The notes: generated by a model not told the origin, from the letters alone. DNA of 64,000 bases from Bacteroides sp. (GCA_023665085.1 JAMPEQ010000002.1:62001-126000); one strand, 5' to 3'. Shown: positions 47,124 through 57,039, counted from the first letter of the stretch. Translations and numbers: made by a program.

Positions 47124-47140
47124 AATGTTAGGATTATAAC
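47124..47140 (-). promoter_or_regulatory. AraC-type binding-site candidate, copy 1
   Basis: On the minus strand GTTATAATCCTAACATT, then six bases and GATATT. The identical 17-mer with GATATT at the same offset occurs at 47975-47991 on the plus strand. It points toward the alpha-galactosidase gene, about 100 bases from its start. It also covers the ribosome binding site (AGGA) of the regulator gene itself, which could give self-repression. Confidence 0.65.
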
Positions 47141-47141
47141 A

Positions 47142-47948
47142 ATGATTGAAGATTTTAAAAACTTTGCTGCCATGGCAAAAGAAAACGATCCGATAAAAAT
47201 TGAAATAGTTGGCGAAACATACTGCGATAAGCATTTCAGCATCGTACGTCCCGAATCTGATTTATGTGCACTTGAATTTATCATAGAAGGTACAGGAACT
47301 CTTGATATCAACAATCAGCATCTTGTACCTCAAGCAAATGACATATTCTTTTTAAGCATAGGAAGTAATCATAAATATAAATCAGATGCAAAAAATCCAT
47401 GGCATAAGCTGTGGATTGTGTTCAAAGGTGATTTTGCTGACAATTTAATAGAATGCTATCTTCCAAAAGACACATATTTGTTCAAAAACTGCCCCGAGTT
47501 AAAACACCAGTTTCAAGAAATTGTTGATATATCGAGGCAGGAAAATTCTTATGACAGAATGGTAAGCAAAATTACTGTTATTTTAGTTCAAATATTTATG
47601 TACATACGAAACCGACTTATAATAGAAAACGAAGATTTACCCGATATTATAAGAAAAAAGCTTGATGAGTCCGTAGAAAGTCCATATAACCTTGAAAAGC
47701 TATGCCAAAATATAAACTACTCAAAAAATTATATAATTAATGTTTTTAAACAAAAATACAATATTACCCCATATCAATACTTTTTGGAACGAAAAATTGA
47801 TTCTGCCAAAACATATTTAACTCATACAAATATTAGTATAGGAAGCATTGCAAAAACACTGCACTACGCAGATCAGCAATATTTTTCTTCAAGCTTTAAA
47901 AAGGCGGTTGGATGCTCTCCGCTGGAATACAGAAGAAAAACAAGGTAA
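47142..47948 (+). CDS. AraC-family transcriptional regulator with sugar-sensing cupin domain
   Basis: 268 residues. Residues about 25-110 form an AraC-type cupin (IVRPESDLCALEFI, NNQHLVPQAND); residues about 165-268 hold two helix-turn-helix motifs ending in the classic YFSSSFKKAVGCSPLEYRR. It lies divergent to the alpha-galactosidase and upstream of the symporter operon and most likely activates both in response to an alpha-galactoside. AGGA 8 bases before the ATG serves as ribosome binding site and is part of the repeat at 47124-47140. Confidence 0.88.
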   Translation: MIEDFKNFAAMAKENDPIKIEIVGETYCDKHFSIVRPESDLCALEFIIEGTGTLDINNQHLVPQANDIFFLSIGSNHKYKSDAKNPWHKLWIVFKGDFADNLIECYLPKDTYLFKNCPELKHQFQEIVDISRQENSYDRMVSKITVILVQIFMYIRNRLIIENEDLPDIIRKKLDESVESPYNLEKLCQNINYSKNYIINVFKQKYNITPYQYFLERKIDSAKTYLTHTNISIGSIAKTLHYADQQYFSSSFKKAVGCSPLEYRRKTR

Positions 47949-47974
47949 TAAATACCATAATAGTTGCATAAATA

Positions 47975-47991
47975 GTTATAATCCTAACATT
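47975..47991 (+). promoter_or_regulatory. AraC-type binding-site candidate, copy 2
   Basis: GTTATAATCCTAACATT followed after six bases by GATATT, identical to copy 1. It lies 79 bases before the phosphoesterase ATG. A TATAAT at 48022-48027 is the likely -10 box, and the GATATT falls at its poor -35 region, fitting an activator bound next to RNA polymerase. Confidence 0.65.
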
Positions 47992-48070
47992 ATAAGTGAT
48001 ATTGCCTATTTCTTAAGGATTTATAATGTGGTATTTTATAAATGTAGATAAAAAAGGGGGGTATGGAAAC

Positions 48071-49366
48071 ATGGCAAAACCATTTTCCTTTTTTCTTGTA
48101 ACAGATACACATTACTATGACAGCTCGTTTAAAAGTACAGGTATGGCATACGAGCAAAGAAGCATAACCGATCAGAAATGTGTTGCAGAAACTCCTGCAA
48201 TAATTGATGCAGGGTTTGAGCAGATAGCACAGGATACGGACACAGATGTTATTCTTATTCCGGGTGATTTGGTTTATCGTGGTGAGTATCAAAGTCATGT
48301 AGGCTTCAGAGAAAGACTTTACAAGCTCAAAGAACAAGGAAAAAAGATTTACATTATCACGGCACGGCACGATTATTCCGGTAATCCTGTGGAATTTGAC
48401 GGCGATAAGCTGATATCCGTCAAGGGAATGCCGAGAGAAGAACTAAGAGATTTCTACAAGGACTTCGGCTTTGACAGTGCGATAAGCGAACACAAGGAAA
48501 GCATGAGCTATGTTGCACAAATTGCCGACGGCATAAGACTGCTTGCACTCAACTGTGACGGTGACTGCAGAGATTTTAAAGGATTGTGGGATAATCAGCT
48601 GAAATGGGCACTTGATGAAATCAAAAAGGCTCATGATGCAGGTGATTACATATTTGCAATGACACACTATCCGCTGCTTCCTTTCTCTTCTGTAATGAAT
48701 CTTATCGGTGACGCAAAGCTGACGGACTGGGAAAAGCTTGCAAATGAATTCGCTGATAATGGATTATCTTTAATTTTCACAGGTCATATGCATGCACAGG
48801 CTGTTACAGATTATACCACCAGGAACGGCAACACAATAACTGATGTTCAGACAGGATGCTTTGTAGGCTGTCCATGTGCATACCGAAAAGTAGTTATTGA
48901 TGAGAAAAAAATAAATATCACTTCTCACACTATTAAAGATTTTGACTGGGATAAAAACGGAAAAACCGCTGAAGAATATTTCAGATGGCGTTTTGACAGA
49001 ATGATTAACTGGAAAATGGATGAAATACTCCCTGCCCCAGCTAAAAAAATTCTTGATAAGTTTACATTGAAAAAACTTGGCAGACTGCTTTGCTTTAAGG
49101 TTGATAAGAGTATTGAAAACAGGCTTGCAAAAGATGTTGGAATAGAACTTGTGCGTAATATTTTTATTGGTGATGAGCCTTATGTCAAAGGGACTCCAAT
49201 GTATGAGGCTATGTCAAAACTTTTAAAACGCCTTCATCCTATTACTCATATTATTGAGAAAAAAGCAGCAGCCAAAAATCCTATACTGGCAGATATTGAT
49301 ACCTTTGTTCTTTCTATGATAGGTGACGAAAGGCAAAGAGATTATACTGCAGTTATAGACAGATAA
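48071..49366 (+). CDS. Calcineurin-like metallophosphoesterase
   Basis: 431 residues from the ATG at 48071, with AGGGGGG upstream; the frame to 48026 lacks such a site. Metal motifs are DTHYYD, GDLVYRG and TGHMHA. The usual GNHD motif is altered to ARHD, so one asparagine ligand is replaced. No signal peptide. Residues about 300-431 are a helical C-terminal part of unknown role. It is transcribed with the sugar symporter (20-base gap). Substrate unknown. Confidence 0.8.
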   Translation: MAKPFSFFLVTDTHYYDSSFKSTGMAYEQRSITDQKCVAETPAIIDAGFEQIAQDTDTDVILIPGDLVYRGEYQSHVGFRERLYKLKEQGKKIYIITARHDYSGNPVEFDGDKLISVKGMPREELRDFYKDFGFDSAISEHKESMSYVAQIADGIRLLALNCDGDCRDFKGLWDNQLKWALDEIKKAHDAGDYIFAMTHYPLLPFSSVMNLIGDAKLTDWEKLANEFADNGLSLIFTGHMHAQAVTDYTTRNGNTITDVQTGCFVGCPCAYRKVVIDEKKINITSHTIKDFDWDKNGKTAEEYFRWRFDRMINWKMDEILPAPAKKILDKFTLKKLGRLLCFKVDKSIENRLAKDVGIELVRNIFIGDEPYVKGTPMYEAMSKLLKRLHPITHIIEKKAAAKNPILADIDTFVLSMIGDERQRDYTAVIDR

Positions 49367-49386
49367 TTTAAAAGAGGGTAAATTTT

Positions 49387-50823
49387 ATGTCAGAATCAGT
49401 TTTAATTCAAAATGATAAAAAACATATAAAAGGAAAAGAATTTATACTGTATCTTGTTGCTGTATTCTTTTATACAATGATGACAGGCGCTGTAGGCTCA
49501 TACCGCAGTGACTATCTGATTAACGTATTATCACTTCCGAATAAGAGCGTTACACTTTTTAACACATTAACCTCTGTTATTCCGTTTATACTCAATTTCT
49601 TTATAGCTATGTATATTGACGGCAGAAAAAAGGGTAAGGGCGGAAAATTCAGACCGCTTGCACTTCTTGTTGCAATTCCTACAGGTATATTCCTTGTGCT
49701 TTCATTTATTGCACCAAAGGGTATTACAGGCTCTACACTTATGATTTATCTTGTAACAGTTGCTGTTGCATGGGCAGTATGCACTAATTTTGGTGACTGT
49801 GTTAATAAGGTTGCAATCGTTATGACTCCTAATCTTAAGGAAAGAGATACGGTTATGTCATTCAGGGGTATTGTTTCAGCTGTCGGAAACTCTGCTCCTC
49901 TTGTTGTTGAGCTTGTGCTTGCATTCTTGGTTAAGGATAAGGGACTTCGTTATATCGGCGTTGCTTCACTTTGCAGTGTTTTCGGAATTATAACAATGCT
50001 GCTTGGCATGAAAACTGTTCGTGAAAGGGTTACCTACAGCAATGAAAGAAAGAATCCGCTTGAGGGATATGCAGATGTTGTAAAAAACAAATACGCTTGG
50101 ATTATTATTATTTCCGAATTTCTTAAGAGCTTCAGAGGTATATCTACATACATGGGTATTTTCCTTGCGGAAGCACTTCTGGGACCGGGTAAATTCCTGC
50201 TGTTCGGTCTGCCTACAGGTATTGGAACAGCGGTAGGTATGCTTGTTATTAACTTCCTGCTTAAAAAGTTCAATTCTAAACAACTTTATATTGCCAGCGG
50301 TATTTATTCTGTTATTGCAAACTGCATTGCATTTGCAGTCGGTTATACATATTTCAAGAATCCAAACAATATTCTGCAGATTATATTTGTTGCAACTCTG
50401 TTTCTTATCGGTCTGCAGTTTGGTGCATCAAATCTTTTACCTACAATGTTTCAGGCAGATGTGCTTGAGGACATTGAGCTTAAAACAGGAGGTAAGCGTC
50501 TTGACGCATCACTGCCGTTTGTTGTCGGAATCGGCACAATGATTTCAGGTACAATTGCTTCTGCATTAGCACCGATTATCCTTTACGGTGACGGTTCAAT
50601 TATTCAATATGTTCAGGCAACAAAGGCTATTCCAAACCCTATACAAAGTGAGCATGCTAAAATAATGCTTTTGTTCTTCTACACAATAGTTCATGGTATT
50701 ATGATGTTCCTTGCAGGAGTTCCGTATTTCTTCTACAAGTTCACAGGCAAGACAAAGGAAGATGTTCACAACGCTGTTCTTGCGCAACGTGAAAGAATAG
50801 ACAAAAAAGAAAATATCGGCTAA
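49387..50823 (+). CDS. GPH-family sugar:cation symporter (MelB-like)
   Basis: 478 residues with about 12 membrane segments of the glycoside-pentoside-hexuronide family (MFS_2). Typical early segment YRSDYLINVLSLPN and the loop DGRKKGKGGKFRP between helices 2 and 3. With a GH36 alpha-galactosidase and an AraC regulator nearby it probably imports melibiose or raffinose-like sugars with Na+ or H+. AGAGGG precedes the ATG. Confidence 0.87.
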   Translation: MSESVLIQNDKKHIKGKEFILYLVAVFFYTMMTGAVGSYRSDYLINVLSLPNKSVTLFNTLTSVIPFILNFFIAMYIDGRKKGKGGKFRPLALLVAIPTGIFLVLSFIAPKGITGSTLMIYLVTVAVAWAVCTNFGDCVNKVAIVMTPNLKERDTVMSFRGIVSAVGNSAPLVVELVLAFLVKDKGLRYIGVASLCSVFGIITMLLGMKTVRERVTYSNERKNPLEGYADVVKNKYAWIIIISEFLKSFRGISTYMGIFLAEALLGPGKFLLFGLPTGIGTAVGMLVINFLLKKFNSKQLYIASGIYSVIANCIAFAVGYTYFKNPNNILQIIFVATLFLIGLQFGASNLLPTMFQADVLEDIELKTGGKRLDASLPFVVGIGTMISGTIASALAPIILYGDGSIIQYVQATKAIPNPIQSEHAKIMLLFFYTIVHGIMMFLAGVPYFFYKFTGKTKEDVHNAVLAQRERIDKKENIG

Positions 50824-50870
50824 CAATAATAAAAGCGTTTGGATTATATCCAAACGCTTTTATTATTGTT
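50822..50870. terminator. Bidirectional terminator, perfect 23-bp stem
   Basis: A perfect 23-bp inverted repeat with a 3-base loop (core AAAAGCGTTTGGAT/ATCCAAACGCTTTT) fills the whole gap between the convergent symporter and PfkB-family kinase genes and starts within the symporter's TAA. Confidence 0.95.
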
Positions 50871-50876
50871 AAACCT

Positions 50877-51818
50877 TCAATCTTTAATAGCTTTACCTAT
50901 TTTTTTAATTCTTATATGCTTATTCTGACGCATATTTTCTATATCCTCTTTTGAGGCAAGACTGCTTGAAAAAGCAGTAGCATTACCGCATACTGCTCCG
51001 AGCTTAAGAGCAGCTTCGTAATTGTTACTATTAATATACCCGGCAATAAATCCCGCAACCATTGAGTCACCGCATCCTACAGAACTGACTAAATTACCCT
51101 CAGCATTGCTTACAGCTGTTGCTCCGCCATTTTCATCAACAAGAAGTGCACCATTCTCAGCCATAGACACAAGAACATTTTCAGCACCCATTTTTTGAAG
51201 CTCTTTGGCATAATGCACTGCATCTGATTCGTTTTTTATTTCTTTTGAAAAAAGTCCGCCAAGCTCATGATGGTTAGGCTTTATCAAAAAAGGCTTATAC
51301 TTGAGTATACTTTTCAATAAATCTCCTGCAGCATCAACAACAAAATTAATTTTTCTGTCAGAAAGCCTTTTTATAATTATTTCATACATATTATTCGGCA
51401 GTGATGCCGGTACAGAGCCTGCAAGGATAAGGTAATCATCTGTTTTTATTTCATCTAATTTTTCAAAAAGCTTATTAATATCATCATCAGTAATTTCAGG
51501 TCCGGATGCATTAATATCAAGTTCACTATCTGCCTTTATTTTCACATTAATTCGTGTATTTCCCGAATTAAGATACACAAAATCAGTTTTTATTTTTTCT
51601 TTTTTTAGAATTTTTTCAAGATATTCACCTGAAAAGCCTGCAAGAAAACCAAGTGCTTTATTTTCTATTTCCAATCTTGAAAGAATTGTAGAAACATTGA
51701 TACCTTTTCCGCCTGCATAAAGCTCCTCATTATTTGATCTGTTAATATCATTTGAGTTAAGTTTTTCAACATTTAAAACATAATCAAGAGCAGGATTAAA
51801 AGTAACAGTATAAATCAT
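50877..51818 (-). CDS. fruK: PfkB-family sugar-phosphate kinase (1-phosphofructokinase-like)
   Basis: 313 residues. The start IYTVTFNPALDYVLNV and the GGKGINVS motif are typical of 1-phosphofructokinase/tagatose-6-phosphate kinase; the ATP-site motif SVGCGDSMVAGF is near residue 250. No fructose PTS (fruA) or FruR is nearby, so its substrate could be fructose 1-phosphate or tagatose 6-phosphate. It lies 61 bases behind coaX with GAGGTG at its start and may be the last gene of that operon. Confidence 0.8.
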   Translation of the reverse strand: MIYTVTFNPALDYVLNVEKLNSNDINRSNNEELYAGGKGINVSTILSRLEIENKALGFLAGFSGEYLEKILKKEKIKTDFVYLNSGNTRINVKIKADSELDINASGPEITDDDINKLFEKLDEIKTDDYLILAGSVPASLPNNMYEIIIKRLSDRKINFVVDAAGDLLKSILKYKPFLIKPNHHELGGLFSKEIKNESDAVHYAKELQKMGAENVLVSMAENGALLVDENGGATAVSNAEGNLVSSVGCGDSMVAGFIAGYINSNNYEAALKLGAVCGNATAFSSSLASKEDIENMRQNKHIRIKKIGKAIKD

Positions 51819-51879
51819 TTTAGCACCTCAGCCTCATTATAAATTATTTTATTAAGCTATCGTTTGGCTGTCCAAAAAT

Positions 51880-52632
51880 TTAAAAATTCATCTTGTAAAT
51901 CTGGTATAACCCGTCAAAAATAAGATTTTCATCAAAAATTATTTTATTTATGCACATAGATGTTATTTTTTCTGAGAAACCGCCTGTAGAAATCAATGTT
52001 GTATCTGTAAAGCCTAAAGAATTTATAATTCTGTCTGCCATTGTATCGATCATTGCTGAATGAGCTGTTATTACACCGACTTTTATAGCGTCAACTGTAT
52101 TTGTACCTATAACTTTATCAGTTGCCTCAATGCTTATTTCAGGAAGCTGAGACGCTGAAGATGCCAGTGCTTTTACAGATGTATAAGGACCAGGTGCAAT
52201 TAAACCACCCAAATACTCATTTTTTTCATTAATTACTGAAAAAGTAGTAGCTGTACCTATATCAATTATGATCAAAGGAGTTTTGTATTTGCTTACTGCA
52301 CCTGCTGCTGCAGTGATCAAATCTGCACCGAGCTTCTCGGGATTATCATATTTTATTGAAAGTCCTGTATTCAAATTTGAGCTGACAAATATTGGTGAAA
52401 GATCAAAAAGCTCATTACAAGCACGTCTCAGACAATCATTAATTTCAGGCACAACAGAAGAAATAATAACTCCGTCTATAAAAGTATTACAAACCACCTC
52501 TTTTATATGTAATTTATAATACTCTGCATTTTCTGATTTTTCAGTATTGTATCGGTATTCTTTAGTTAAAATTCCATTTTCTATCAAAGCACAAACAGTA
52601 TTTGTGTTTCCAACATCGATTCCGAGTATCAT
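51880..52632 (-). CDS. coaX: Type III pantothenate kinase
   Basis: Phosphorylates pantothenate, first step of CoA synthesis; the type III enzyme is not feedback-inhibited by CoA and needs a monovalent cation. 250 residues with the ASKHA phosphate loop GIDVGNTNT at the N-terminus, GADLITAAAGA and IDIGTATTF in the middle. A GAGGAA site precedes the ATG, 3 bases after the coaBC stop. Confidence 0.95.
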   Translation of the reverse strand: MILGIDVGNTNTVCALIENGILTKEYRYNTEKSENAEYYKLHIKEVVCNTFIDGVIISSVVPEINDCLRRACNELFDLSPIFVSSNLNTGLSIKYDNPEKLGADLITAAAGAVSKYKTPLIIIDIGTATTFSVINEKNEYLGGLIAPGPYTSVKALASSASQLPEISIEATDKVIGTNTVDAIKVGVITAHSAMIDTMADRIINSLGFTDTTLISTGGFSEKITSMCINKIIFDENLIFDGLYQIYKMNF

Positions 52633-52635
52633 AAA

Positions 52636-53844
52636 CTATTCCTCATTCTTAGCATGATAGAGCATAAGTGCACTGTCAAGAATCTTTTCTGCAACCTGTT
52701 TTTTTGAAAGCACATCAAGAGCCGTTGTGTCATTATCAGTTATGATTGTAACTTTGTTGGTATCAACACCAAAGCCTGCTCCCTCATCTTTAAGATTATT
52801 TGCAATAATCATATCGCAGTTCTTTGACTGAAGCTTTCTTTTTGAATTTTCAATTAAATTGCTTGTTTCCATAGAAAAGCCGCAAATAACCTGATTCTTT
52901 CTTTTCATCTGACCTGCTGATTTCAAAATATCCTTGGTTCGAGTCAGGTCAAGAGTTAATTTGTTATTATTCTTTTTTATTTTTTCAGTGCTGACATCTT
53001 CAACAGTATAATCCGCCACTGCTGCCGCTTTAATCATAATATCACAATCACTAAAATTGGCCATAACTGCATTATACATATCATCTGCAGATTCAACATT
53101 GATAACATTTGCAAAAAGAGGCTGTTTGATGTTTACAGGTCCTGAAATGAGCGTCACATTCGCACCGCGCTTTACAGCAGTTTCAGCAATTGCATAGCCC
53201 ATTTTTCCACTCGAATGATTTGTAATATACCTTACAGGATCAATTTTTTCAATTGTAGGACCTGCTGTAACAAGAATATTAACACCTTGCATATCTTTTT
53301 CAAACTGAATTTCCTGTCGGATATATTCAAGCAAAATATCCTCATCGGGAAGTTTTCCCTCGCCGACAGAGGCACATGCAAGTCTGCCTACGGACGGCTT
53401 GATTATTTCAAAACCGTAGTCTGTAAGCTTTTTTAAATTATCCTGAACAATTCTGTTTTTATACATATATGTATTCATGGCAGGAGCAACAATTATTTTG
53501 CAGTCTGCCGCCAGTGCCATGGTACTAAGCATATCATCAGCTATTCCATTTGCCAGCTTACCTATAATATTAGCAGAAGCCGGTGCAATCATCATAACAT
53601 CCGCTTTTTGTGAAAGTGACACATGAGCAACATGAAACTGAAAATTCCTGTCAAATGTATCAACAAGACACTTATTATTTGTGAGCGTTTCAAAGGTTAT
53701 GGGATTAATAAAGTTTGTTGCATTTTTTGTCATAACTACATGAACATCAGCACCTTCTTTGATAAGTGCGCTGGCAACATTCGCCATTTTATAAGCAGCT
53801 ATACTTCCTGTAACTCCTAAAACTACTGTTTTTCCTTTTAACAT
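52636..53844 (-). CDS. coaBC: Bifunctional phosphopantothenoylcysteine synthetase/decarboxylase
   Basis: Makes 4'-phosphopantetheine from 4'-phosphopantothenate and cysteine. The start at 53844 (MLKGKTVVLGVTGSIAAYK) gives 402 residues and has GAGGTG upstream. The CoaC half holds His in HVAHVSLSQ and the PAMNTYMY clamp; the CoaB half holds YITNHSSGKMG. coaD and coaE are not in the window. Confidence 0.96.
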   Translation of the reverse strand: MLKGKTVVLGVTGSIAAYKMANVASALIKEGADVHVVMTKNATNFINPITFETLTNNKCLVDTFDRNFQFHVAHVSLSQKADVMMIAPASANIIGKLANGIADDMLSTMALAADCKIIVAPAMNTYMYKNRIVQDNLKKLTDYGFEIIKPSVGRLACASVGEGKLPDEDILLEYIRQEIQFEKDMQGVNILVTAGPTIEKIDPVRYITNHSSGKMGYAIAETAVKRGANVTLISGPVNIKQPLFANVINVESADDMYNAVMANFSDCDIMIKAAAVADYTVEDVSTEKIKKNNNKLTLDLTRTKDILKSAGQMKRKNQVICGFSMETSNLIENSKRKLQSKNCDMIIANNLKDEGAGFGVDTNKVTIITDNDTTALDVLSKKQVAEKILDSALMLYHAKNEE

Positions 53845-53902
53845 AATGCACCTCATTAAGATATTTTCAGACACACTGATGACGCACTTTAATCTGCATA
53901 GC

Positions 53903-54295
53903 CTATTCCATATTCTTTAACAGACCGTGTTTTTCATACCTTGTTGTTTTGACAATTTTATTCTTATCATCAACAAAAACAACTTTAGGCGGATTGCTTT
54001 TAATCTCATCCTCATCCATCAAAGCATATGCCATAATAATAACCTTGTCATTAATCTGAACCTGTCTTGCAGCAGCACCATTAAGACATACAAGTCCGCT
54101 GCCTCTTTCACCTGCAATTGCATAGGTTTCAAATCTGTTTCCGTTATTAACATCAACTACCTGAACACGTTCATATTCGTATATACCCGAAGCTTCCAGA
54201 AGCTCTTCATCAATAGTTATACTACCTACATAATCAAGCTCAGCCTGAACCACGGCTGCACGATGAATTTTTCCTTTAAGCATATTAACAAGCAT
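53903..54295 (-). CDS. panD: Aspartate 1-decarboxylase
   Basis: Pyruvoyl enzyme making beta-alanine. 130 residues; self-cleavage is expected between Gly24 and Ser25 (YVGSITID), and the Tyr near 58 and AYA near 91 regions are normal. Two ATGs, at 54295 and 54283, could serve; the family often starts MLxxMLKxKIHRA, so I keep the first. Six bases behind panC. Confidence 0.95.
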   Translation of the reverse strand: MLVNMLKGKIHRAAVVQAELDYVGSITIDEELLEASGIYEYERVQVVDVNNGNRFETYAIAGERGSGLVCLNGAAARQVQINDKVIIMAYALMDEDEIKSNPPKVVFVDDKNKIVKTTRYEKHGLLKNME

Positions 54296-54301
54296 AATCT
54301 T

Positions 54302-55150
54302 TTACCCTTCTGTAATAAAGTTATCTATAAGTCTTGTTTTACCGATATATACAGCCATTGCAATCAAAGTATTATCTGAAATTTCAGATGTAACTGATAT
54401 ATCATTAAAATTAACAGCCTGAACATAATCAATTTTAGCCAAAGGCTCAGTTTCAATATTTTTTTTCATTGCTGATATCAATTCATCAGCATCTCTTAAG
54501 CCGTTTTCCACAAGCTTTTTTCCCATAAAAATAGTTTTACTCAAAATAAGAGCAGCTTTTCTTTCTTCCTCGCTGAGATAAGTGTTTCTTGAGCTTTTTG
54601 CAAGCCCATCAGCCTCTCTTATAATAGGACAGCCTATAATTTCAATAGGCATATTAAGATCAATAACCATTCTTTTGATAACTGCCAGCTGTTGAGCATC
54701 CTTCTGTCCAAAATAAGCTCTGTCAGGAGCTACGATATTAAACAGCTTGCTCACAACTGTGAATACTCCTCTGAAATGAATAGGTCTGCTCTTTCCGCAC
54801 AGCTCTGCCGTAGGTCCGTTCATATCAACAAAAGAGCAAAAACCATTTGAATACATCTCATCAGGCTCAGGGTTAAAAATCAAATCTGCACCGGTTGCTT
54901 CACACAGACTTGTGTCTGCATCAAGATCTCTTGGATAGCTTTCAAGGTCCTCATTAGGTGCAAACTGCATAGGATTTACAAAAATACTTACAACTGTTTT
55001 ATCATTGTCTTCAACAGACCTTTTAATAAGACTCTGATGGCCCTCGTGCAGATATCCCATTGTAGGAACAAAGCCAATTGAAGAGCCTTCTTTTTTCCAC
55101 TTTTTTACATGTTCTCTTACTTCTTTAATCGTATTTACAACTTTAATCAT
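54302..55150 (-). CDS. panC: Pantoate-beta-alanine ligase
   Basis: ATP-dependent condensation of pantoate and beta-alanine. 282 residues from the ATG at 55150, which has GGTGGT 4 bases upstream; the GTG at 55159 would overlap that site. The nucleotidyl-transferase motifs PTMGYLHEGH and the later RSSRN-like KSSRNTYLS are present. Confidence 0.96.
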   Translation of the reverse strand: MIKVVNTIKEVREHVKKWKKEGSSIGFVPTMGYLHEGHQSLIKRSVEDNDKTVVSIFVNPMQFAPNEDLESYPRDLDADTSLCEATGADLIFNPEPDEMYSNGFCSFVDMNGPTAELCGKSRPIHFRGVFTVVSKLFNIVAPDRAYFGQKDAQQLAVIKRMVIDLNMPIEIIGCPIIREADGLAKSSRNTYLSEEERKAALILSKTIFMGKKLVENGLRDADELISAMKKNIETEPLAKIDYVQAVNFNDISVTSEISDNTLIAMAVYIGKTRLIDNFITEG

Positions 55151-55167
55151 GCTTACCACCTATACTA

Positions 55168-55995
55168 TTAATATAACTTTTCAATAATTTCATCATCAAT
55201 TTTATATGTATGCTCTGCCGACGGGAAAGAAGTATTCTTAACCTCAATATCATACTGCTTAAATGCATCTTTCATAATTTCACCAATATTTGCGTATCTT
55301 TTAACAAATTTCGGTGTAAAATCAGAAAACATTCCCAGCATATCCTGATAAACAAGCACCTGTCCGTCACAGCCGTTTCCTGCACCAATTCCGATTGTTA
55401 CAATATCAAGCTTTTCTGTAATCAAAGATGCCAGTTTTTCCGGAACAGCCTCAATTACAACAGCAAAAGCACCTGCCTGCTGAACCGCCAGAGCATCCTC
55501 AAGAAGTTTTTTTGCAGCTTTCTCTGTTTTGCCCTGAACTCTGTTTCCGCCAAGAGCATTAACAGACTGAGGTGTAAGACCGATATGTGCACACACAGGT
55601 ATCCCTGCATCTACAATTGCTTTAATTTGCGGACAAATTTCCTTTCCGCCCTCAAGCTTAACAGCATTTGCTCTGCCTTCCTTCATAAGTCTGCCTGCAT
55701 TAATTACAGCATCATAAACAGATGCCTGATAAGACATAAAAGGCATATCTGCAATAACAAGTGCATCCTTAGCACCTCTTGAAACAGCAGCGGTATGATG
55801 TATCATATCCTCCATTGTTACGGAAACTGTATCTTCATATCCAAGAACAACATTTCCGAGAGAATCGCCTACAAGTATTGAATTAATTCCTGCATCATTC
55901 ATAAGCTTTGCAGTGGAATAATCATACGCTGTAAGCATTGAAATTTTTGTTTTATCCTCTTTAGCCTTCATAAATGTTAAAACTGTATTTTTCAT
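55168..55995 (-). CDS. panB: 3-Methyl-2-oxobutanoate hydroxymethyltransferase
   Basis: Makes ketopantoate from 2-oxoisovalerate and methylene-tetrahydrofolate. 275 residues; [25 protein letters not shown] and [14 protein letters not shown] are family blocks. Its ATG overlaps the stop of the PanG-like gene by 4 bases (ATGA). Confidence 0.96.
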   Translation of the reverse strand: MKNTVLTFMKAKEDKTKISMLTAYDYSTAKLMNDAGINSILVGDSLGNVVLGYEDTVSVTMEDMIHHTAAVSRGAKDALVIADMPFMSYQASVYDAVINAGRLMKEGRANAVKLEGGKEICPQIKAIVDAGIPVCAHIGLTPQSVNALGGNRVQGKTEKAAKKLLEDALAVQQAGAFAVVIEAVPEKLASLITEKLDIVTIGIGAGNGCDGQVLVYQDMLGMFSDFTPKFVKRYANIGEIMKDAFKQYDIEVKNTSFPSAEHTYKIDDEIIEKLY

Positions 55996-56861
55996 ATTAC
56001 CGAATATTGCTCCTCATTAAGTATTTTTTCTAATTCATTATAATCTCTGTCAGGATATTTTTCATTTGCAATTTTTATTAATTCCTTTGAAAGAATTTTG
56101 TATAAATCAGCATTATCAAGCACAGATAAATGCTCTCTGACTGTCTGAAGATCATTTCTGTCAACCGGTCCGGTTAAAGCATTGACACAACCGTTTTTAC
56201 ACAAGCTTTCTGCATTATTCAAAAACAGAGGATTAAGTACATCTATTGCAGTAAAACGCGAAAAACCACATTCCTCAAGCAAGCTCAAGGCAATGTGGTA
56301 AAGACCTATAACCAAATTACTTGACATTACAAGAGATGCATGATACTTATATTTATCCTTTGCTTTTATAATCTGATAAGGATTTTTGAGACTTTTAAAA
56401 ATCTCCTTAATAACAGCCATTTCTTTATCACTGCCCTCAATGGTAAAAAAAGCGTTTGAGATTTTTTTAAAAGAATTATACTTGTCGCTGACTGCAAAGG
56501 CAGGATGTATTGAATATCCGTATGCATTTGCTGATTCAATATCCTCAAAAACCTCAGCGGACAATGCTCCGCTGCAGTGACATAATATTTTATCCCTTAA
56601 ATCAAATTTCCTTAATTGTAAATAAATATCATAAATACATGAGTCAGGAGCAGTTATAAATATAACCTGACTATTTTCTGCAAGTTCTTTGATTGTTTTA
56701 TAAGAATTACTGTGAGTAAACTCTGCTGCCTCGCAGGCATGCTTAAAGCTATTGCTGAAATAGCCTGATAAGTGCAGATTTTTCTCATAAAAATAGCGGC
56801 CAAGAGTAAATCCGACTCTGCCCGCGCCAATAAATCCTATAGATAAATTTTTAATGTTCAT
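55992..56861 (-). CDS. panG: Rossmann/DUF2520 protein, probable PanG-type ketopantoate reductase
   Basis: 289 residues from the ATG at 56861, behind AAGGGGTGG. N-terminal NAD(P)-binding [13 protein letters not shown], then TAPDSCIYD and [11 protein letters not shown], and a helical C-terminal DUF2520 domain. It is the first gene of the pantothenate operon, in the place where panE would be expected, and no panE is seen. PanG, an alternative ketopantoate reductase known from Francisella and found in some Firmicutes, is of this type as I recall; the assignment here rests on that and on context. Confidence 0.72.
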   Translation of the reverse strand: MNIKNLSIGFIGAGRVGFTLGRYFYEKNLHLSGYFSNSFKHACEAAEFTHSNSYKTIKELAENSQVIFITAPDSCIYDIYLQLRKFDLRDKILCHCSGALSAEVFEDIESANAYGYSIHPAFAVSDKYNSFKKISNAFFTIEGSDKEMAVIKEIFKSLKNPYQIIKAKDKYKYHASLVMSSNLVIGLYHIALSLLEECGFSRFTAIDVLNPLFLNNAESLCKNGCVNALTGPVDRNDLQTVREHLSVLDNADLYKILSKELIKIANEKYPDRDYNELEKILNEEQYSVI

Positions 56862-57010
56862 CATACCACCCCTTACATCAAAAGCAGACAAAAAAATTAT
56901 GCCTGCAAAAATCCCGATCACATCAGTGTTTCGAGTTTCTACTCTTTACATAAGCAGTATGAATAAAATATTAAGCACGGTACGGTTTCATCAGAATACC
57001 ATCCGCAAAT

Positions 57011-57039
57011 AATATACAACAATATTTATATTTTGTAAA
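57011..57039 (-). promoter_or_regulatory. Candidate promoter of the pantothenate/CoA operon
   Basis: TTTACA (57034-57039) and TATATT (57011-57016) with 17-base spacing, about 150 bases before the panG-like ATG. The leader shows no riboswitch I recognise. Confidence 0.5.
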
